Shown one piece after another: positions 7,809 to 16,334 of a DNA stretch of 64,000 nt (position 1 is its first letter; every line of letters begins with the position of its first letter). Made by a program: the position numbers and the translations under genes. The notes under the pieces are model-generated. The model had not been told where the DNA came from, ran no database searches, and saw only the letters and a list, made by a program, of their open reading frames with translations. Origin of the DNA: Bacteroidota bacterium (GTDB lineage: Bacteria; Bacteroidota; Bacteroidia; Chitinophagales; Chitinophagaceae); the NCBI GenBank assembly GCA_023437225.1, contig JAEZGS010000016.1, positions 221,330-285,329 on the forward strand. The letters run 5' to 3'.

Positions 7809-8771
7809 CTATTTCCTGTTCTTCCTCTCTATGGCCGCAATTGCCTTTTCTACGATGCTGTTGGCTGTTAATCCATACTTTTCGAGAAGTTCTGACGGCT
7901 TTCCACTTTCGCCGAAGCTGTCGTCAACAGCAACATATTCCAATGGCTTTGGATCATATTTTATCAACGTCTGTGCAATGCTGTCTCCCAATCCGCCAAT
8001 TCGGTTATGTTCTTCTGCACTTACTGCACAACCGGTTTTTGCAACGGATGCCAGCAACAGTTCATCATCAAGTGGTTTTATTGTATGAATGTTGATGATC
8101 TCTGCATTGATACCTTTTTCTGCAAGGATTTCTCCTGCTTCAATTGCAGGCCATACAAGATGACCCGTCGCAAAGATGCTCACATCGGTTCCTTCATTGA
8201 GAACAATCCCTTTACCGATCTCAAAGTTCTGGTCGGCGGGAGTGAAATTCGGAACTACCGGTCTTCCAAATCTTAAATACACCGGTCCTTCATGATCGGC
8301 GATTGCAATAGTTGCAGCAACCGTCTGATTATAATCACATGGATTGATCACTACCATTCCCGGCAGCATTTTCATCATACCAACATCTTCCAGGATCTGG
8401 TGTGTTGCACCATCTTCACCTAATGTAAGCCCGTGGTGTGATGCGCAGATCTTTACGTTCTTGCCTGAATATGCAATCGACTGGCGGATCTGATCATAGA
8501 CGCGACCTGTTGAAAAATTTGCAAAGGTCCCTGTAAATGGGATCTTTCCACCGATTGTAAGACCGGCGGCAATACTCATCATATTCGCTTCTGCAATTCC
8601 TACCTGGAAATAGCGCTCCGGATGGTTCTTGATAAAATCGTTCATTTTCAATGAGCCTGCCAGGTCAGCACATAATGCAACTACATTGGGATGCGTTTGT
8701 CCGAGTCTTTTCAATCCTTCGCCAAAGCCGGAACGTGTATCTTTCTTATCAGTAAATGTGAACTTCTTCAT
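7809..8771 (-). CDS. Transketolase, C-terminal (pyrimidine-binding) subunit
   Basis: 320 residues covering the pyrimidine-binding and C-terminal domains of transketolase. The motif VGIAEANM contains E61, the glutamate that activates thiamine diphosphate; ASHHGLTLGEDGATHQ follows and the C-terminal fold ends near residue 310. Together with the upstream gene it would rebuild a full transketolase, which shuttles two-carbon units between ketose and aldose phosphates in the pentose phosphate pathway. The split form is known in archaea and many bacteria. The gap to the N-terminal subunit gene is 20 bases, so they are cotranscribed. Placement after araBDA implies a role in consuming xylulose 5-phosphate derived from arabinose. 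Confidence 0.9.
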   Translation of the reverse strand: MKKFTFTDKKDTRSGFGEGLKRLGQTHPNVVALCADLAGSLKMNDFIKNHPERYFQVGIAEANMMSIAAGLTIGGKIPFTGTFANFSTGRVYDQIRQSIAYSGKNVKICASHHGLTLGEDGATHQILEDVGMMKMLPGMVVINPCDYNQTVAATIAIADHEGPVYLRFGRPVVPNFTPADQNFEIGKGIVLNEGTDVSIFATGHLVWPAIEAGEILAEKGINAEIINIHTIKPLDDELLLASVAKTGCAVSAEEHNRIGGLGDSIAQTLIKYDPKPLEYVAVDDSFGESGKPSELLEKYGLTANSIVEKAIAAIERKNRK

Positions 8772-8791
8772 GAATCAATGTTGAGGGATTA

Positions 8792-9658
8792 TTAATAGTC
8801 GCCAAGCGTTTCTTCTAACTGGCCAAGCGCTTTTGCCAGTTGTTCATCATTGGGTGCAATGCCGTGCCAGTGGTGACTTCCCATCATGAAATCCACGCCT
8901 GCGCCCATTTCCGTTTTAGCCATGATCGCTACAGGGCCATCTGTTTCCCTGCACAATGCTTTTGCTTTTTCAACGGTAGCGATAACTTCTTCGAGATTGT
9001 TTCCATCCATGTGTAAAACAGTCCATCCAAACGCTTCGTACTTCTTTCCAAGATCCCGGTTGTCCATTACTTCAACGGTCGGGCCGTCGATCTGTTGACC
9101 GTTGATGTCCACGATGGCTACAAGGTTGTTGATCTTGTGATGTGGCGCAAACTGCGCTGCTTCCCAGATCTGACCTTCGTTTTGTTCTCCATCACCCATG
9201 AGAACAAAAATGAAATGTTCATCGTTATTCAATCGCTTTGCGAGAGCCGCACCGCACGCAACCGACAATCCCTGGCCAAGAGAACCGCTGGCAATGCGTA
9301 TCCCCGGTAAATGTTCATGGGTTGCAGGATGACCCTGTAACCTTGAACTTAACTTGCGAAATGTGGCCAGTTCTTTCGTATCAAAATATCCTCTGCGCGA
9401 TAATACGCTGTAAAAAAGAGGGGAGATATGTCCATTGGAAAGAAAGAAAAGGTCTTCGCCGATGCCGTCCATATCGAAGCGGAGCAAACCGTTTTCGCCT
9501 TTTTCTTCTTTGATGTCCATTACCGAAAAATAAAGAGCCGTAACAATATCTGCACAGCCCAGAGAACCACCCGGGTGGCCGGATTGACAGCCATGTACCA
9601 TCCTCACAATATCTCTGCGGACTTGTGTGGCGACCTTGGCAAGTTGATTGATTTCCAT
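8792..9658 (-). CDS. Transketolase, N-terminal (thiamine diphosphate-binding) subunit
   Basis: 288 residues matching the pyrophosphate-binding half of transketolase. The SGHPGGSLGCADIV motif is at 27-40 and the ThDP/metal motif GDGEQNEGQIWEAAQ begins at G155, with N186 in the VDINGQQ segment completing the metal site. The enzyme needs the subunit encoded 20 bases downstream. A separate promoter is likely: a perfect -7 box TATATTTG (minus strand, 9715-9722) and a strong hairpin (9678-9701) lie between this start and the upstream symporter gene. Expression could therefore be partly uncoupled from araBDA. Confidence 0.9.
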   Translation of the reverse strand: MEINQLAKVATQVRRDIVRMVHGCQSGHPGGSLGCADIVTALYFSVMDIKEEKGENGLLRFDMDGIGEDLFFLSNGHISPLFYSVLSRRGYFDTKELATFRKLSSRLQGHPATHEHLPGIRIASGSLGQGLSVACGAALAKRLNNDEHFIFVLMGDGEQNEGQIWEAAQFAPHHKINNLVAIVDINGQQIDGPTVEVMDNRDLGKKYEAFGWTVLHMDGNNLEEVIATVEKAKALCRETDGPVAIMAKTEMGAGVDFMMGSHHWHGIAPNDEQLAKALGQLEETLGDY

Positions 9659-9677
9659 TATTCAGAGTTTATAAGAA

Positions 9678-9701
9678 AGGGGTTGCAGAGTTGCAACCCC
9701 T
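9678..9701 (-). promoter_or_regulatory. Leader hairpin before the split transketolase genes
   Basis: Perfect 10-base inverted repeat AGGGGTTGCA / TGCAACCCCT with a 4-base loop, ending about 20 bases before the transketolase ATG. On the minus strand it is followed by TTTCTT rather than a clean T run; on the plus strand it is followed by CCTTTTTG. It could terminate symporter transcripts, act as an attenuator, or stabilise the 5' end of the tkt mRNA. Confidence 0.6.
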
Positions 9702-9714
9702 CCTTTTTGCGAGG

Positions 9715-9722
9715 CAAATATA
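9715..9722 (-). promoter_or_regulatory. -7 promoter box for the split transketolase
   Basis: TATATTTG on the minus strand is a perfect TAnnTTTG. The predicted start near 9710 would place the hairpin at 9678-9701 inside the 5' leader. No clear TTTG lies at the usual -33 distance, so an activator or weak promoter is possible. Confidence 0.4.
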
Positions 9723-9754
9723 TGTTTTTCGGAAAATCCGTTTACACGAAGTTG

Positions 9755-11464
9755 TTACCAGAATTTAATGTACAAAGCGGCCAGTACCATCAGGATCAAA
9801 ACGATCAAAACAATCGTTTGTGGCTTGAGTTTGAACATTTCAGTATCGAGTTCGAACGCTTTCGGGTTGATCTTCGGTCCTGCCAGGCTTATAGCGATCA
9901 TGATGGCCATGGTGAAAAAGAAAGCCCAGCCCATACAAATGAGGAACGGTATCTGGTAAACCTCCCTGGCTTCGCCACCTACCATCTCCGTAGTCTTATA
10001 AGCAGTGTAAAGCCAGGTTTCATTTCCAAACCACTCCGGCGCATACACGTTAAATACAACAGAAAGGATAAAACCAGTCAGAACCCCCGCTATTGCGGCT
10101 GCACCTGTAGTGCGTTTCCAGAACATCCCCAGTATGAACATGGCAAATACGCCGGGACTGATAAAGCCAGTGTATTTTTGAATGAATGTGAATCCGCCTT
10201 CACCCCCAATTCCAAGCAAATCCTCCCACGTGAAGATCAATGCGATCACTGTTGATACAACAACAGTCATGCGACCGATCCACACCATTTGTTTTTCCGT
10301 AGAGTTCTTGTTGAAATATTTCTTTGAAATGTCCAGCGTGAAAATTGTTGATATACTGTTTAGCTTTCCGGCGAGTGAAGCAACGATCGCTGCGGTGAGT
10401 GCGGCAACAGATAATCCTTTCAGACCGCTGGGTAAGAAACTTAAGATTGCGGAGTAAGCACCGTCCTTGCTTCCATTGGCAAGTTGCGGAAGGTCTCCGT
10501 TCTTGTATAACACATATGCTGCAATACCCGGAAGCATTACAATAACCGGCATCATCAATTTCAGGAAGGCCGCGAATAAAATACCTGTGCGTGCTGTGTT
10601 CAAATCTGCTCCCAGTGCGCGTTGTGTAATGTATTGATTACATCCCCAGTAGTTAAGGTTCACGATCCACTGTCCCGCAAAATACATCGCAATACCCGGA
10701 AGTACGAGGTATTTATCTACATCGATCTGTGGACTGTCGGCGGTTGGTTTATCAAGTATCATTTTGAAATGCCCGGGCGCTTCCTTAAGCAATTGATTGA
10801 AACCTGCTATTGCATTTTTTCCCAATCCGAAGCTCTCGCTCACAAGGGTAAGGGCCATATACGTAGTTGCAAGACCACCAATGATCAATACTGCAACCTG
10901 TATCACATCGGTATACCCAATCACTTTCATACCTCCCAATGTGATCACCAATGCAAATGCCGCAAGGCCCAGCATGATAATGTGAAGATAATCGCCACCG
11001 ACCAGCCCATTGATGGCAATGGCGCCCAGATAAAGGATGGATGTAAGGTTCACAAACACATACAGGAATAACCAGAATATAGCCATGATCAATGCCACCG
11101 TTTCGTTGTAACGGCGTGTGAGAAATTGCGGCATGGTATATATCTTGTTCTTAAGATAGATCGGGATAAACCATACGGCGATGATAACAAGGGCAAGCGC
11201 CGCGATCCATTCATATGCAGCAACTGCGATTCCCACAAAAAAACCTTCGCCGCTCATACCGATGAATTGTTCTGCCGAAATGTTCGATGCAATCAGCGAT
11301 GCGCCTATCGCCCACCAGGTGAGTGAACCCTCTGCAAGAAAGAAGTCTTTTGTATCTGTCTGCAGTTTCTGTTTCCTCTTATAGATCCAGTATCCATAAG
11401 AAGCAACAATTAAGAAATAGATGATGAACACAATGTAGTCGGCCAATACAAGACTTTTCTCCAT
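9755..11464 (-). CDS. Sodium/solute symporter (SSS family), probable arabinose transporter
   Basis: A 569-residue membrane protein with about 13-14 hydrophobic segments. The N-terminal part has WWAIGASLIASNISAEQFIG, a signature of the SSS/SGLT family, and the central part has LRGAL-type ...YITQRALGADLNTART and SLAGKLNSISTIFTLD segments typical of vSGLT-like sugar symporters. It would import a sugar with Na+ across the inner membrane. Position between araA and the transketolase genes points to L-arabinose as substrate, which is inference from context. The gap to araA is 37 bases, so the two are probably cotranscribed. Confidence 0.88.
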   Translation of the reverse strand: MEKSLVLADYIVFIIYFLIVASYGYWIYKRKQKLQTDTKDFFLAEGSLTWWAIGASLIASNISAEQFIGMSGEGFFVGIAVAAYEWIAALALVIIAVWFIPIYLKNKIYTMPQFLTRRYNETVALIMAIFWLFLYVFVNLTSILYLGAIAINGLVGGDYLHIIMLGLAAFALVITLGGMKVIGYTDVIQVAVLIIGGLATTYMALTLVSESFGLGKNAIAGFNQLLKEAPGHFKMILDKPTADSPQIDVDKYLVLPGIAMYFAGQWIVNLNYWGCNQYITQRALGADLNTARTGILFAAFLKLMMPVIVMLPGIAAYVLYKNGDLPQLANGSKDGAYSAILSFLPSGLKGLSVAALTAAIVASLAGKLNSISTIFTLDISKKYFNKNSTEKQMVWIGRMTVVVSTVIALIFTWEDLLGIGGEGGFTFIQKYTGFISPGVFAMFILGMFWKRTTGAAAIAGVLTGFILSVVFNVYAPEWFGNETWLYTAYKTTEMVGGEAREVYQIPFLICMGWAFFFTMAIMIAISLAGPKINPKAFELDTEMFKLKPQTIVLIVLILMVLAALYIKFW

Positions 11465-11501
11465 AGCAATCTTCGTTAATATTAATTAGGGTTATGAACT
11501 G

Positions 11502-12989
11502 CTAGCTGTAATACATTTCATTCCAGCGAAGCTCGTTTTTAAGTTGATACAGGGACGTATTTTTACCGATCAAAACCATTTCAACGCCTGCCATTGAAGC
11601 GAGATCCTCAATGTGTTCAGCAGTAAGATTTTGCGAATATACGGTATGATGCGCCCCGCCTGCATAGATCCAGGCAGCGCAGCCATCTTTCATTGATGGC
11701 AGCGGTTTCCAGAGGACTCTGGCAACAGGTAGCCTGGGGAGCTTTTCTTCCGGAGCAATCGCTTCAACTTCATTGACAATAAAGCGAAAACGGTTTCCCA
11801 GGTCGATGAGACTTACATTCATAGCAGCCCCGGCTGCCGTGTCAAATACTAGTCGTACCGGATCAGCTTTACCGCCAATTCCAAGTGGATGAATTTCGCA
11901 GGAAGGCTTCTGCGCCGCAATAGATGGGCATATCTCAAGCATATGCGCACCTAAAACCTGGTGATTTCCGGGTGCAAAATGATATGTGTAATCTTCCATA
12001 AATGAGTTGCCACCGACAAGTCCTTCAGCCATTACCTTAAGGGTACGTGTTAACGCTGCTGTTTTCCAGTCGCCCTCGGCACCAAAGCCATATCCATCCG
12101 CCATCAGTCTCTGCGTAGCGATACCCGGAAGTTGAACCATTCCATGCAGGTCCTCGAAAGTGTTCGTGAAGGCGCCGAATCCTCCATGCTCTAAGAATCT
12201 TCGTAAGCCGATCTCTATACGAGCTGCTTCTTTAAGCGATGAATGTTGCCCGCCGCTTGATTTTAGCGAATCAGCAACATCATACAGATCCTGGTATTCT
12301 TCTATCAGTCGATCTATATCGGCGTCGCTTGTTTCATTGATGACCTTTACAAGATCGCCTACACCATACGTATTTACAGAAAATCCAAAGCGCATTTCTG
12401 CCTCCACTTTATCGCCCTCGGTTACTGCTACCTGCCGCATGTTATCACCAAAGCGCGCAATGCGCAGATGCTGCATTTCATGAAAACCAGCAGCGGCCCG
12501 GCTCCAGATGTCTATGGATCGTTGCACCTCTTCATCCTCCCAATGTCCCACAACAACTTTGCGATTCAGTCGCATCCTTGTCATGATATGTCCAAACTCC
12601 CTGTCGCCATGCGCACTTTGATTCAGGTTCATAAAATTCATATCGATGGCACTCCATGGAATATCGCGATTGAATTGAGTATGCAAATGGAGTATAGGTT
12701 TTTGTAGCGACTTCAATCCCCTGATCCACATTTTTGCTGGGGAGAATGTGTGCATCCACGTGATCACGCCAATGCAATCGTTATCATTATTTGCTTCGCG
12801 ACAAATCCTTGTTATTTCATCGGGCGTAGTTAATACCGGTTTGTAAACAATATGCACCGGAATAAATGATGAAGCATTTATTGCTTCTGCGATCTGCTGC
12901 GAATGCTCCGCCACCTGTTGCAGGGTTTCTTCTCCATACAGGTGCTGACTGCCTGTAAGGAACCAGATGTTTAATGATTCATAGTTCAT
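11502..12989 (-). CDS. araA: L-arabinose isomerase
   Basis: 495 residues, the usual length for AraA, which converts L-arabinose to L-ribulose in the cytoplasm with a divalent metal. It begins with WFLTGSQHLYGEETLQQV, a family hallmark. Other conserved blocks are WMHTFSPAKMWI, LHLHTQFNRDIPW, a catalytic region with GFGAEGDWKTAALTR, and EDYTYHF with GAHMLEICPSI. No key block is missing. The gene is the third of the minus-strand operon after araB and araD, with 28 bases from the araD stop. Its product passes to AraB. Confidence 0.97.
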   Translation of the reverse strand: MNYESLNIWFLTGSQHLYGEETLQQVAEHSQQIAEAINASSFIPVHIVYKPVLTTPDEITRICREANNDNDCIGVITWMHTFSPAKMWIRGLKSLQKPILHLHTQFNRDIPWSAIDMNFMNLNQSAHGDREFGHIMTRMRLNRKVVVGHWEDEEVQRSIDIWSRAAAGFHEMQHLRIARFGDNMRQVAVTEGDKVEAEMRFGFSVNTYGVGDLVKVINETSDADIDRLIEEYQDLYDVADSLKSSGGQHSSLKEAARIEIGLRRFLEHGGFGAFTNTFEDLHGMVQLPGIATQRLMADGYGFGAEGDWKTAALTRTLKVMAEGLVGGNSFMEDYTYHFAPGNHQVLGAHMLEICPSIAAQKPSCEIHPLGIGGKADPVRLVFDTAAGAAMNVSLIDLGNRFRFIVNEVEAIAPEEKLPRLPVARVLWKPLPSMKDGCAAWIYAGGAHHTVYSQNLTAEHIEDLASMAGVEMVLIGKNTSLYQLKNELRWNEMYYS

Positions 12990-13018
12990 ATAATGAAATT
13001 GGTGAAATGTTGAAAGTA

Positions 13019-13720
13019 TCAGGAATTTCCATAATAGGCGTCAGGCCCGTGTTTGCGTTGATAATGTTTTTTGATCAATGCTTCTTTAAGTCGTGGTGCA
13101 TTCGGATGAATCGATTCTGTCAGCCATGCCATTCGTGCAATCTCTTCAAGAACAGCTGCATGATATACTGCCTTTTCAGAGTTTGCTCCCCATGCAAATG
13201 GCGCATGATTTCCCACAAGCATCATCTGCACTTCAAGCGGATCAAGTTGCCGATCTTTAAAACAATTTATTATTTGATAGCCTGTTTCTAACTCGTAATT
13301 GCCTGCGATCATATCATCATTCATTGGCGCAGCGCAGGGAATGTCGACAGTTAAATGATCTGCGTGCGTTGTACCAAAAACAGGAATGTCTCGTTGTGCC
13401 TGTGCCCACGCAGTGGCATAGGTTGAATGCGTATGTACGATCGATCCAATTCCTTTCCAGTGTTTGTAAAGAACCGCATGGGTAAGCGTATCGGATGATG
13501 GACGAAGTGTCCCTTCGATCACGTTGCCCTCGAGGTCAACGATCACCATCTTATCAGCATGTAATTCATCATAAGCTACTCCACTGGGCTTGATTGCGAA
13601 AACATTTCTATGTGGATCCAGGACGCTCACATTACCAAACGTAAACATTACCAGGTTCAGCCGCGTTAATTGCATGTTTGCCTTATATGCCTGCTCCCTG
13701 ATCTGTTGGAATTCGCTCAT
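13019..13720 (-). CDS. araD: L-ribulose-5-phosphate 4-epimerase
   Basis: Class II aldolase-fold epimerase that turns L-ribulose 5-phosphate into D-xylulose 5-phosphate. The zinc-binding HADH (GTTHADHLTVD) and HTHSTYATAWAQA motifs are visible, as is FGNVSVLDPHRNVFAIKPSG that binds the phosphate. The start at 13720 (MSEFQQIREQAY) gives 233 residues and matches the family's N-terminus; a longer in-frame start at 13753 would add 11 residues. With the chosen start the gene overlaps the end of araB by 38 bases, which suggests translational coupling. Confidence 0.95.
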   Translation of the reverse strand: MSEFQQIREQAYKANMQLTRLNLVMFTFGNVSVLDPHRNVFAIKPSGVAYDELHADKMVIVDLEGNVIEGTLRPSSDTLTHAVLYKHWKGIGSIVHTHSTYATAWAQAQRDIPVFGTTHADHLTVDIPCAAPMNDDMIAGNYELETGYQIINCFKDRQLDPLEVQMMLVGNHAPFAWGANSEKAVYHAAVLEEIARMAWLTESIHPNAPRLKEALIKKHYQRKHGPDAYYGNS

Positions 13721-15395
13721 TGGATTGAATGGTTTGTGATTCAATAAATGCACCCAATTGCTGGTACTTTATATAGCGACTTGCATAAAACGAAACGCGA
13801 TGTTCGTTCGGATAATAAGTAGTATCAAAGCCTGAACCCATTGAATTCATTGCTTCATGCACCGTAGGATAGATATTGGCTACTGTTGCTGCAAACATCG
13901 CGGCACCAGCTGCGCAGGTTTGATCCGACTTATGCACGCGGATGGGCATGTTAAGCACATCTGCCATCATTTGCATTACGTAGGGCGACTTCTTCGCTAC
14001 GCCTCCTAATCCGATTACTCCTTTTACCGCAACTCCATTTGCAAGTATTCGCTCGACAATACTGCGAGCGCCAAAACATGTGGCCTCTACAATTGAACGG
14101 AATATTTTTGGCGCATTGGAACCCAGGCTTATTCCGGTTATTGCACCTTTTAGTGTTTGATTGGCATCCGGCGTTCTTCTTCCATTCATCCAGTCAACCG
14201 CAAGTTCGTCATCTTCGTGAAGGGGCAGTGTCGACGCCGCCTCTGAGAGACCGGTTAGTATAGAATCTTCGATAGATTGAGCCCATGCCTGGTTTTGCGG
14301 CTGACCGTTTTCAGTTTCCGGAATAAGGTTTCGTAATGGCCATGCCAGTAAATCGCGGAACCATGCGAAAGCATCGCCAAATGCTGATTGACCAGCCTCG
14401 AGCCCGACCATTCCCGGAATAACTGAACCATCCACCTGTCCACAGATCCCCTTTACCAAAGTGCCATCCATTTCCTCTGCTGGTGCTACCAACATATCGC
14501 AGGTGGAGGTGCCCATCACTTTACTAAGAACGAATGGTTCTATTTGTCCACCCACTGCGCCCATATGTGCGTCAAATGCACCCACTCCCACGAGCACATT
14601 CTCTGGCAATCCCAATCGCCCTGCCCACTCAGCACTGATCGTACCCGCTGAGGTATCGGATGTGTAGGTGAATCCCGACATTCGATCAGTAAATCCATCG
14701 AGTAGGGGGTCAAGCGTGGCAAAAAATTCATTGGGAGGCCATCCGCCGAACGATTCAGACCAGAGTGCTTTGTGGCCTGCAGCGCAACGGCTGCGTTTGA
14801 TCTGGCCCGCATCTGTGCCTCCTGTCAGAAGGAACGGTATCCAGTCGCAATGTTCTACCCAGGTATATAGCTGATCGTGAATGGAAGCGTCCTGTCGTAA
14901 AGCCCTTAGTAGCTTTGCCCAGTACCATTCGGAACTATAAATGCCTCCAACAAATTGAAGATAGTTGGTGTCAAACTTTTTGGCATGTTCATTTATTTCA
15001 CTCGCTTCGCCCACAGCAGTATGATCTTTCCATAAAAAGAACATGGCATCAGGGTGTGAATCAAATTCGGGTTTTAATGCGAGCGGTATGCCTGAGCGGT
15101 CTACTGCCACAGGTGTTGAACCTGTTGTATCTACTGAAATTGCACGTATGTTCGGGGCAACATCGCTGCCTGCATTTTCAACCGCCTGTCGTATTGTATA
15201 TTCAAGTCCTTCTACGTAATCAAGGGGATGTTGTCTGAATTGGTTGATGGCTGCATTGCAGTATAGCCCTTTTTTCCAACGCGGATAAAAATAAACGGAT
15301 TGAGCGATTTCGCTTCCGTTTGCGGCATCGAGAATAACAGTTCTTACGGAATCGGTACCGTAGTCGACACCGATCACAAAGTTTTCTTTTCCCAT
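13683..15395 (-). CDS. araB: Ribulokinase
   Basis: 570 residues of the FGGY carbohydrate kinase family. The N-terminal phosphate loop is IGVDYGTDSVRTVILDA. Further blocks are ISVDTTGSTPVAVD, GVGAFDAHMGAVGG with a conserved catalytic aspartate, MGTSTCDML and the C-terminal IGLGGVAKKSPYVMQMMADVL, which binds the nucleotide. It phosphorylates L-ribulose for AraD. ATG 15395 (MGKENFVIG) was preferred over TTG 15416. It is the first gene of the araB-araD-araA-symporter run; the gap to the upstream regulator contains a palindromic candidate operator 25-49 bases before the start codon. Confidence 0.96.
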   Translation of the reverse strand: MGKENFVIGVDYGTDSVRTVILDAANGSEIAQSVYFYPRWKKGLYCNAAINQFRQHPLDYVEGLEYTIRQAVENAGSDVAPNIRAISVDTTGSTPVAVDRSGIPLALKPEFDSHPDAMFFLWKDHTAVGEASEINEHAKKFDTNYLQFVGGIYSSEWYWAKLLRALRQDASIHDQLYTWVEHCDWIPFLLTGGTDAGQIKRSRCAAGHKALWSESFGGWPPNEFFATLDPLLDGFTDRMSGFTYTSDTSAGTISAEWAGRLGLPENVLVGVGAFDAHMGAVGGQIEPFVLSKVMGTSTCDMLVAPAEEMDGTLVKGICGQVDGSVIPGMVGLEAGQSAFGDAFAWFRDLLAWPLRNLIPETENGQPQNQAWAQSIEDSILTGLSEAASTLPLHEDDELAVDWMNGRRTPDANQTLKGAITGISLGSNAPKIFRSIVEATCFGARSIVERILANGVAVKGVIGLGGVAKKSPYVMQMMADVLNMPIRVHKSDQTCAAGAAMFAATVANIYPTVHEAMNSMGSGFDTTYYPNEHRVSFYASRYIKYQQLGAFIESQTIQSNERIPTDQGAGI

Positions 15396-15410
15396 ATAGC
15401 AGCAAATAAT

Positions 15411-15448
15411 TGTCAAATTAACACTTTATCGAAACCAAAGTGTTGACA
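15411..15448. promoter_or_regulatory. Palindromic candidate AraR operator before araB
   Basis: The core is a perfect inverted repeat AACACTTT / AAAGTGTT with a 9-base spacer (15420-15444). It is extended by outer arms TGTCAA (15411) and TTGACA (15443-15448). It lies between the araR stop and the araB start, over the region where an araB promoter must be. No T run follows, so a terminator is unlikely. Assignment to AraR is inference. Confidence 0.55.
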
Positions 15449-15454
15449 ATGATC

Positions 15455-16165
15455 TTAATTAGGTAAAAAATCGTTTGCGTTTGGAATGATATTAAGAAAA
15501 GTCTGAAGATTCTTCTGGTACTTACGCTTATCCAGTTTGTACAGGTAAGCACCTTTCTTGGAAGAGCTGCGCTCTTTATCTTTCAGTTTTATGAGCAGGC
15601 TCGTAGATAATAGTTTCCTGGAAAAATTCCTTTTATCAAATTCCGTTTCATATACAGATTCGTACAAACTTTGCAGACTTGGCAGAGTGAAGCGATCCGG
15701 CAATAATTCAAACAGCAACGGATGCAATGCCGCTTTATATTTCAGCTTCGTCTTGGCCATGTTTACCATTTCCCGATGGTCAAAGATCAACGCAGGCAGC
15801 TTATTGACACTAAACCACTCGGGATGAAACTGCGAGTTTATGCGCGTTTCATATCTATGTATGTCTATCAGGGCGAAGTAGGCTACGGAAACCGTACGTT
15901 CAATGGGATCCCGGTTTATTCCTCCAAACGCATGCATTTGTTCCATGTATACACCGGAGAGGCCGGTAAGTTCAAGCAGGATGCGGTTTGCAGCATCTTC
16001 AAAACTTTCCTCTTTACGCACAAATCCACCCATAAGACTCCATCGTCCCTTCTCAGGTTCGAAACCTCTCTTGATCAATAATAGTTTAAGTTCTTCACCA
16101 TCGAATCCGAAAATGATACAATCGATCGCAACCAATACTCGACTTTGTTTTTGATACTTGTTCAT
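15455..16165 (-). CDS. araR: Nudix-fold transcriptional regulator of arabinose use (AraR/NrtR type)
   Basis: 236 residues: an N-terminal Nudix-like domain (about 8-140) and a C-terminal winged-helix domain (about 150-220, DKRNFSRKLLSTSLLIKL). This is the NrtR architecture. In Bacteroides thetaiotaomicron a protein of this type, AraR, controls arabinose genes. The Nudix box is degenerate: GGFVRKEESFEDAANR is kept but the REUxEE core reads RILLEL, so hydrolase activity is probably lost and the domain likely senses a sugar effector. ATG 16165 (MNKYQKQSRV) was chosen over the ORF start at 16216. It precedes araB in the same direction with a 59-base gap. Confidence 0.85.
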   Translation of the reverse strand: MNKYQKQSRVLVAIDCIIFGFDGEELKLLLIKRGFEPEKGRWSLMGGFVRKEESFEDAANRILLELTGLSGVYMEQMHAFGGINRDPIERTVSVAYFALIDIHRYETRINSQFHPEWFSVNKLPALIFDHREMVNMAKTKLKYKAALHPLLFELLPDRFTLPSLQSLYESVYETEFDKRNFSRKLLSTSLLIKLKDKERSSSKKGAYLYKLDKRKYQKNLQTFLNIIPNANDFLPN

Positions 16166-16277
16166 ATGGCAGGTTTTGGTGTAAGAGGTTCGACAAGTAA
16201 TGAAGCGGTGGTGCAAACATTAAAAGGGAACATTAAAAATTGCCCGGTGGCTTATTGTATAAATTTATCCATTATTT

Positions 16278-16293
16278 TAGTTTCCTGAAACTA
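16278..16293. promoter_or_regulatory. Palindrome between araR and the aldose epimerase gene
   Basis: TAGTTTC CT GAAACTA, a perfect inverted repeat with 7-base arms and a 2-base centre, in the 169-base divergent gap. It is 42 bases before the epimerase ATG. It differs from the araB palindrome, so it may be a site for another regulator or a second class of AraR site. Confidence 0.4.
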
Positions 16294-16334
16294 TTCGGAT
16301 TCTATTTCTTGCACACTAACACGAATCACAATTT

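Noticed and set aside
9428..10255. 275-residue plus-strand frame
   Set aside because: It lies antisense to the transketolase N-terminal gene and the symporter, both unambiguous; the translation shows no family features.
15420..15444. Palindrome as terminator of araR
   Set aside because: Neither strand shows a T run after the stem; position over the araB promoter fits an operator better.
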